Origin: Microcaldota archaeon
GTDB taxonomy: Archaea > Micrarchaeota > Micrarchaeia > Micrarchaeales > CABMGC01
DNA: 7,670 nucleotides
Assembly (NCBI GenBank): GCA_030040595.1
Contig: JASHTL010000009.1
Span: 1 to 7,670, forward strand
Direction of reading: 5' to 3'
Position numbers and translations under genes: made by a program. Shown in pieces: positions 5,880-7,670 of this stretch; position 1 is the first letter of the stretch, and every line of letters begins with the position of its first letter. The notes beneath the pieces were generated by a model, which saw nothing but the letters and a program-made list of their open reading frames with translations, was not told where the DNA came from and ran no database searches.

Positions 5880-6368
5880 TCATTTCAGAGCCTTTCTGAA
5901 CAGGAGGATGCCGCTATTTTGCTTGCCGTTTCCGTGATTTTCAAGAATAAAGCCTCGATTTTTAAAGAATTCTTGCGCACCGGCATTTTTCTCTGCGACT
6001 TCTGCATGCAGTTCCGTTATTCCAAGTGAAACTGCGTTCTCAAGTGCATGTTCAAGCAACTCAGATCCCAAGCCTTTGTTCCTGTGTTCCTTCCGTATTA
6101 TTATGCCTACGGATCCCACAGGACCTGTAAGATGCACTACCTCAACTTCCCCGACTATCTGTTCCCTTTCTCCAGGCTGCACAGCAATCATATCGACAAC
6201 TCTCTTTTCGCGCATTCCATTGAGCTTATTTTGGAACAGTTCTGAGAGTGTTTCCTGCGTTGGTTCAGTTTCGAACCACATAGCACTGGGGTACTCCCTG
6301 TATATGTCAGTGATAAAGCTAGACAGGCCCTCTTGATCCCCTTTTTCCAGGCTTCTTATCCTCAACAT
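5880..6368 (-). CDS. GNAT-family N-acetyltransferase
   Basis: The product has 162 residues. GNAT enzymes transfer an acetyl group from acetyl-CoA to an amine, and the substrate here cannot be told. Motif A is clear: a strand VGSVGIIIRKEHR followed by the acetyl-CoA pyrophosphate loop RNKGLG (96-101) and helix SELLEHALENA. Motif B follows as ELHAEVAEKNAGAQEFFKNRGF (119-140), with the usual Asn and a Phe-x-x-x-Gly-Phe ending. Length is normal for a single-domain member. An in-frame TTG at 6383 would extend it by five residues. I prefer the ATG at 6368 because the shared TATA element lies only about 24 bases upstream of it, too close to the TTG for transcription to include that codon. The gene is divergent from the histone, so histone or ribosomal-protein acetylation is conceivable, but that is speculation from position alone. 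Confidence 0.88.
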   Translation of the reverse strand: MLRIRSLEKGDQEGLSSFITDIYREYPSAMWFETEPTQETLSELFQNKLNGMREKRVVDMIAVQPGEREQIVGEVEVVHLTGPVGSVGIIIRKEHRNKGLGSELLEHALENAVSLGITELHAEVAEKNAGAQEFFKNRGFILENHGNGKQNSGILLFRKALK

Positions 6369-6386
6369 TTCCACAAAACCCAAATG

Positions 6387-6395
6387 TTTATATTA
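6387..6395. promoter_or_regulatory. Shared, apparently bidirectional TATA element (GNAT / histone)
   Basis: TTTATATTA reads as a TATA box on both strands. Its TTTATA core is 25.5 bases before the histone ATG at 6415. On the minus strand TAATAT is about 24.5 bases before the GNAT ATG at 6368. The whole divergent spacer is only 46 bases, and no second TATA box is present. Both mRNAs would be leaderless. The flanking AAATG on the plus side looks the better BRE, so histone transcription may dominate. Confidence 0.5.
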
Positions 6396-6414
6396 GGCAT
6401 CATGCCAATTATCC

Positions 6415-6618
6415 ATGTATTCTATGCCAATAACTACCCTTACGGTCAAGCGGATACTTAAGGATGCTGGCGCAGAGAGAGTGAGCGACGATGCGGCGGA
6501 GGAGCTAGCCGACATGGTGAACAGGATGGCTTTCAGCACAGCCAAGAAGGCAGTGAAACTGGCAGCACATGCGAAGAGGAAGACGGTAAAGAAGATAGAC
6601 ATTGAGCTGGCAAAGTAA
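6415..6618 (+). CDS. Archaeal histone (HMf-like)
   Basis: The product has 67 residues and a single histone fold that packages DNA as dimers and larger stacks. Signature segments are RILKDAGAERVSDDAAEEL, KKAVKLAAHAKRKTVKKIDIELA. The small-residue AGAERVS turn (the dimer-stacking position in HMfB/HTkA) and the His in KLAAHA and Asp in KKIDIELA used in tetramer contacts are retained. The usual Gly in HAGRKT is Lys here. The protein stops at IELAK and lacks the last few basic residues of HMfB. Start options are the ATG at 6415 and a second ATG at 6424. The TATA spacing favours 6415, whereas the family N-terminus (short, then a Pro-Ile) would suit 6424. Ten bases separate it from the downstream HAD gene, so the two form one transcript. 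Confidence 0.93.
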   Translation: MYSMPITTLTVKRILKDAGAERVSDDAAEELADMVNRMAFSTAKKAVKLAAHAKRKTVKKIDIELAK

Positions 6619-6628
6619 ACGGGATTGA

Positions 6629-7303
6629 ATGTACAAACTGGTTCTTTTCGATGTAGGAAACATGCTTGTTACAGACAGCAAGGACGTTTCTGAGTACATG
6701 TCCGAGTCCATCAGAAACATATATGGCAGGATAGTCACCGTGGACCTCAAGAACTATCCCGGCTGGACATCTCAGGAGATTGTAGAAGATGTTCTCAGAA
6801 AGGACAATATGGACGAGTCTGAGATACAGGCCAAGCTGCACAGGATAACGGAGGATCTTTTTTATACTTATTACAACGTAGCAGGGCATGACAAACAGGT
6901 ACTCGTTGAAGGTTCCAGAGACCTGCTTGCGCAGCTATGGAAGGAAGATGTGACCATAGGAATGATAACTGGGGAAGCAGAGAGGATTGCGAAACTAAGG
7001 GCGGAGAAGACAACGATACATGGATTCTTTAAGTTTGGGGTCTACGGCGGAGACGGGAAGACGTTTGATGATATAGTGAAAAGCGCAGTATCAAAGGCTG
7101 AGTCTGACCTTAGGATATCTAAGAATGATGTGCTTATTGTCGCAAACTCGCTGCGTCTTGTAAAGGGCGCGAAGAATGCAGGAGTGGCAGTGATAGGGAT
7201 AGCAGAAAACGTCCCCGAAAACGAACTTAAGTCTGCAGGGGCGAACCTGATTGTAAGAAGCATAAAGGACAAAGGGAAGATTCTAGACTTTATTAAAAAG
7301 TAG
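6629..7303 (+). CDS. HAD-superfamily-like protein with degenerate catalytic motifs
   Basis: The product has 224 residues. The Rossmann-like core and helical cap (about 15-90) fit HAD subfamily I. Motif I is LFDVGNMLV: the nucleophile Asp8 is present, but the second Asp of the usual DxD is Gly10. Motif II is MITG with Thr114. A lysine candidate for motif III is Lys144 in DGKTFDDIV. Motif IV reads IVANSLRLVKGAKNAG where phosphatases have VGDSxxDxxAAKxAG, so both metal-binding acids are replaced (Asn173, Leu177). A magnesium-dependent phosphatase is therefore unlikely. It may be a binding or regulatory pseudoenzyme or use another chemistry. The gene follows the histone by 10 bases, and the weak Shine-Dalgarno GGGATTG lies just before the ATG. 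The frame is intact and not a pseudogene in form. Confidence 0.8.
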   Translation: MYKLVLFDVGNMLVTDSKDVSEYMSESIRNIYGRIVTVDLKNYPGWTSQEIVEDVLRKDNMDESEIQAKLHRITEDLFYTYYNVAGHDKQVLVEGSRDLLAQLWKEDVTIGMITGEAERIAKLRAEKTTIHGFFKFGVYGGDGKTFDDIVKSAVSKAESDLRISKNDVLIVANSLRLVKGAKNAGVAVIGIAENVPENELKSAGANLIVRSIKDKGKILDFIKK

Positions 7304-7324
7304 CAAATCCTTAGTTCAGTCAAC

Positions 7325-7333
7325 GTTTATATA
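7325..7333 (+). promoter_or_regulatory. TATA box of the RNase P RNA gene
   Basis: GTTTATATA lies in the 52-base gap after the HAD gene. Its centre is about 27 bases before the first base of helix P1 at 7356-7357, which is the expected position for transcription to start at the RNA 5' end. Confidence 0.65.
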
Positions 7334-7355
7334 CCATTAATTGCTAATCATATTC

Positions 7356-7594
7356 AGTGGTGTGCGGACGGCTTACGGTCAATATGACTGAGGAAGCTCT
7401 CCCCATGCAGATGTGTGCAGGGTCTAAGGCCCTATTCGGAACAGAAACGAGACCGCTGCGGCGCATAAGCAATGACGATACGAGCGCGCCGGTGCGGGTG
7501 AAACGGCCGATGCGCATACAAATGAGCATGCAAGGCGTAAAAGCCGCTTAGTCGAATGCCGTCTAAAACAGAAGGGGGGCTACGGCACACCACT
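7356..7594 (+). ncRNA. rnpB: RNase P RNA, archaeal type A-like
   Basis: This is the catalytic RNA that removes tRNA 5' leaders. Helix P1 pairs GTGGTGTGC (7357-7365) with GCACACCAC (7585-7593). P2 pairs GGACGGC (7366-7372) with GCCGTCT (7558-7564). P3 is a hairpin at 7376-7390. Conserved region I is GAGGAAGCTC (7390-7399). Its AGCTCTCCCC pairs with GGGGGGCT (7574-7581) to make P4, with bulged U residues as in the family. The 3' conserved region reads ACAGAAGGGGGGCTAC. The ACAGAAACGAGACC element (7441-7454) and GGGTGAAACGG (7497-7507) are the other family hallmarks, so a specificity domain is present. At about 239 bases it is shorter than most archaeal type A RNAs. ORFs on both strands in this stretch are shadows. 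The ends are set by P1 and are good to a few bases. Confidence 0.93.
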
Positions 7595-7613
7595 ACATCC
7601 ATAGTGAAAATCT

Positions 7614-7670
7614 ATGAGGCTATACCGCTTCAGCCCTATAAAGGACAAAAGGGAACTCCTTGACGCTATA
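7614..7670 (+). CDS. N-terminus of an unidentified protein, cut by the window end
   Basis: From the ATG at 7614 the frame stays open to the window edge and gives MRLYRFSPIKDKRELLDAI. A nearby GTG at 7604 lies in another frame that stops at TGA within 20 codons. The 19 residues look like a genuine start (strand, then a charged helix), but they are too few to name a family. No TATA box sits at the right distance, because the bases about 25 upstream belong to helix P1 of RNase P RNA. The gene is probably co-transcribed with that RNA, only 20 bases behind it. Confidence 0.5.
   Translation, partial: MRLYRFSPIKDKRELLDAI

Noticed and set aside
6369..6383. TTG start for the acetyltransferase at 6383
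   Set aside because: It lies only a few bases from the TATA element, so the transcript would begin downstream of it. The ATG at 6368 fits.
7344..7551. ORFs of 61-64 codons on both strands
   Set aside because: The stretch is the RNase P RNA. Helices P1, P2 and P4 and the conserved elements explain the sequence, and neither ORF resembles a protein family.
1..7670. CRISPR arrays, insertion sequences, tRNA genes, attachment sites
   Set aside because: I searched by eye for direct repeats with regular spacing, terminal inverted repeats with a transposase, and tRNA signatures such as the GGTTCGA arm in context. I found none I could support.

Overview
The window is archaeal. It carries the archaeal ribosomal proteins L7Ae, S28e and L24e in a row, an archaeal histone, an archaeal-type RNase P RNA, and TATA-box promoters about 25 bases upstream of start codons. 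Several genes appear to be transcribed without a 5' leader. Base composition is moderate, genes are packed tightly, and secreted proteins are rich in N-glycosylation sequons. This suggests a small-genome archaeon, perhaps DPANN/Micrarchaeota (ARMAN-like). That placement is my inference and is weak.

Layout. Positions 1-357 are the 3' end of a secreted, thioredoxin-like (possibly DUF929) protein. Positions 468-2984 encode an 838-residue anchored surface protein with a Pro/Gln-rich cytoplasmic tail, one membrane segment, an ectodomain with about 30 sequons, a Thr-rich stalk and a large C-terminal glycine-rich domain. Positions 3092-3999 form the ribosomal operon L7Ae-S28e-L24e. Its leader holds an unusual 16-codon upstream ORF and a foldable RNA. 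On the minus strand, 4000-5154 is ThiI (tRNA 4-thiouridine synthase), whose stop abuts the L24e stop. Positions 5250-5876 encode a second, smaller anchored glycoprotein, divergent from thiI. On the minus strand, 5880-6368 is a GNAT acetyltransferase. It shares a single TATA region with the divergent histone gene at 6415-6618. A HAD-fold protein with degraded catalytic motifs follows the histone at 6629-7303. The RNase P RNA occupies about 7356-7594 behind its own promoter, and a conserved-looking ORF starts at 7614 and runs off the window.

The genes fall into three functional groups. One is translation and RNA maturation (L7Ae, S28e, L24e, ThiI, RNase P RNA). L7Ae is also a known protein subunit of archaeal RNase P and of C/D and H/ACA RNPs, so the window holds both the RNA and one protein partner of the same enzyme. 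The second is chromatin (the histone with its HAD neighbour). The third is the cell surface (three sequon-rich exported proteins).

The observations most worth following are the L7Ae leader (a leaderless uORF and mutually exclusive RNA pairings around the Shine-Dalgarno), the polyglycine-type domain on a glycosylated archaeal surface protein, the apparently dead HAD protein coupled to a histone gene, and a ThiI that has only one cysteine.
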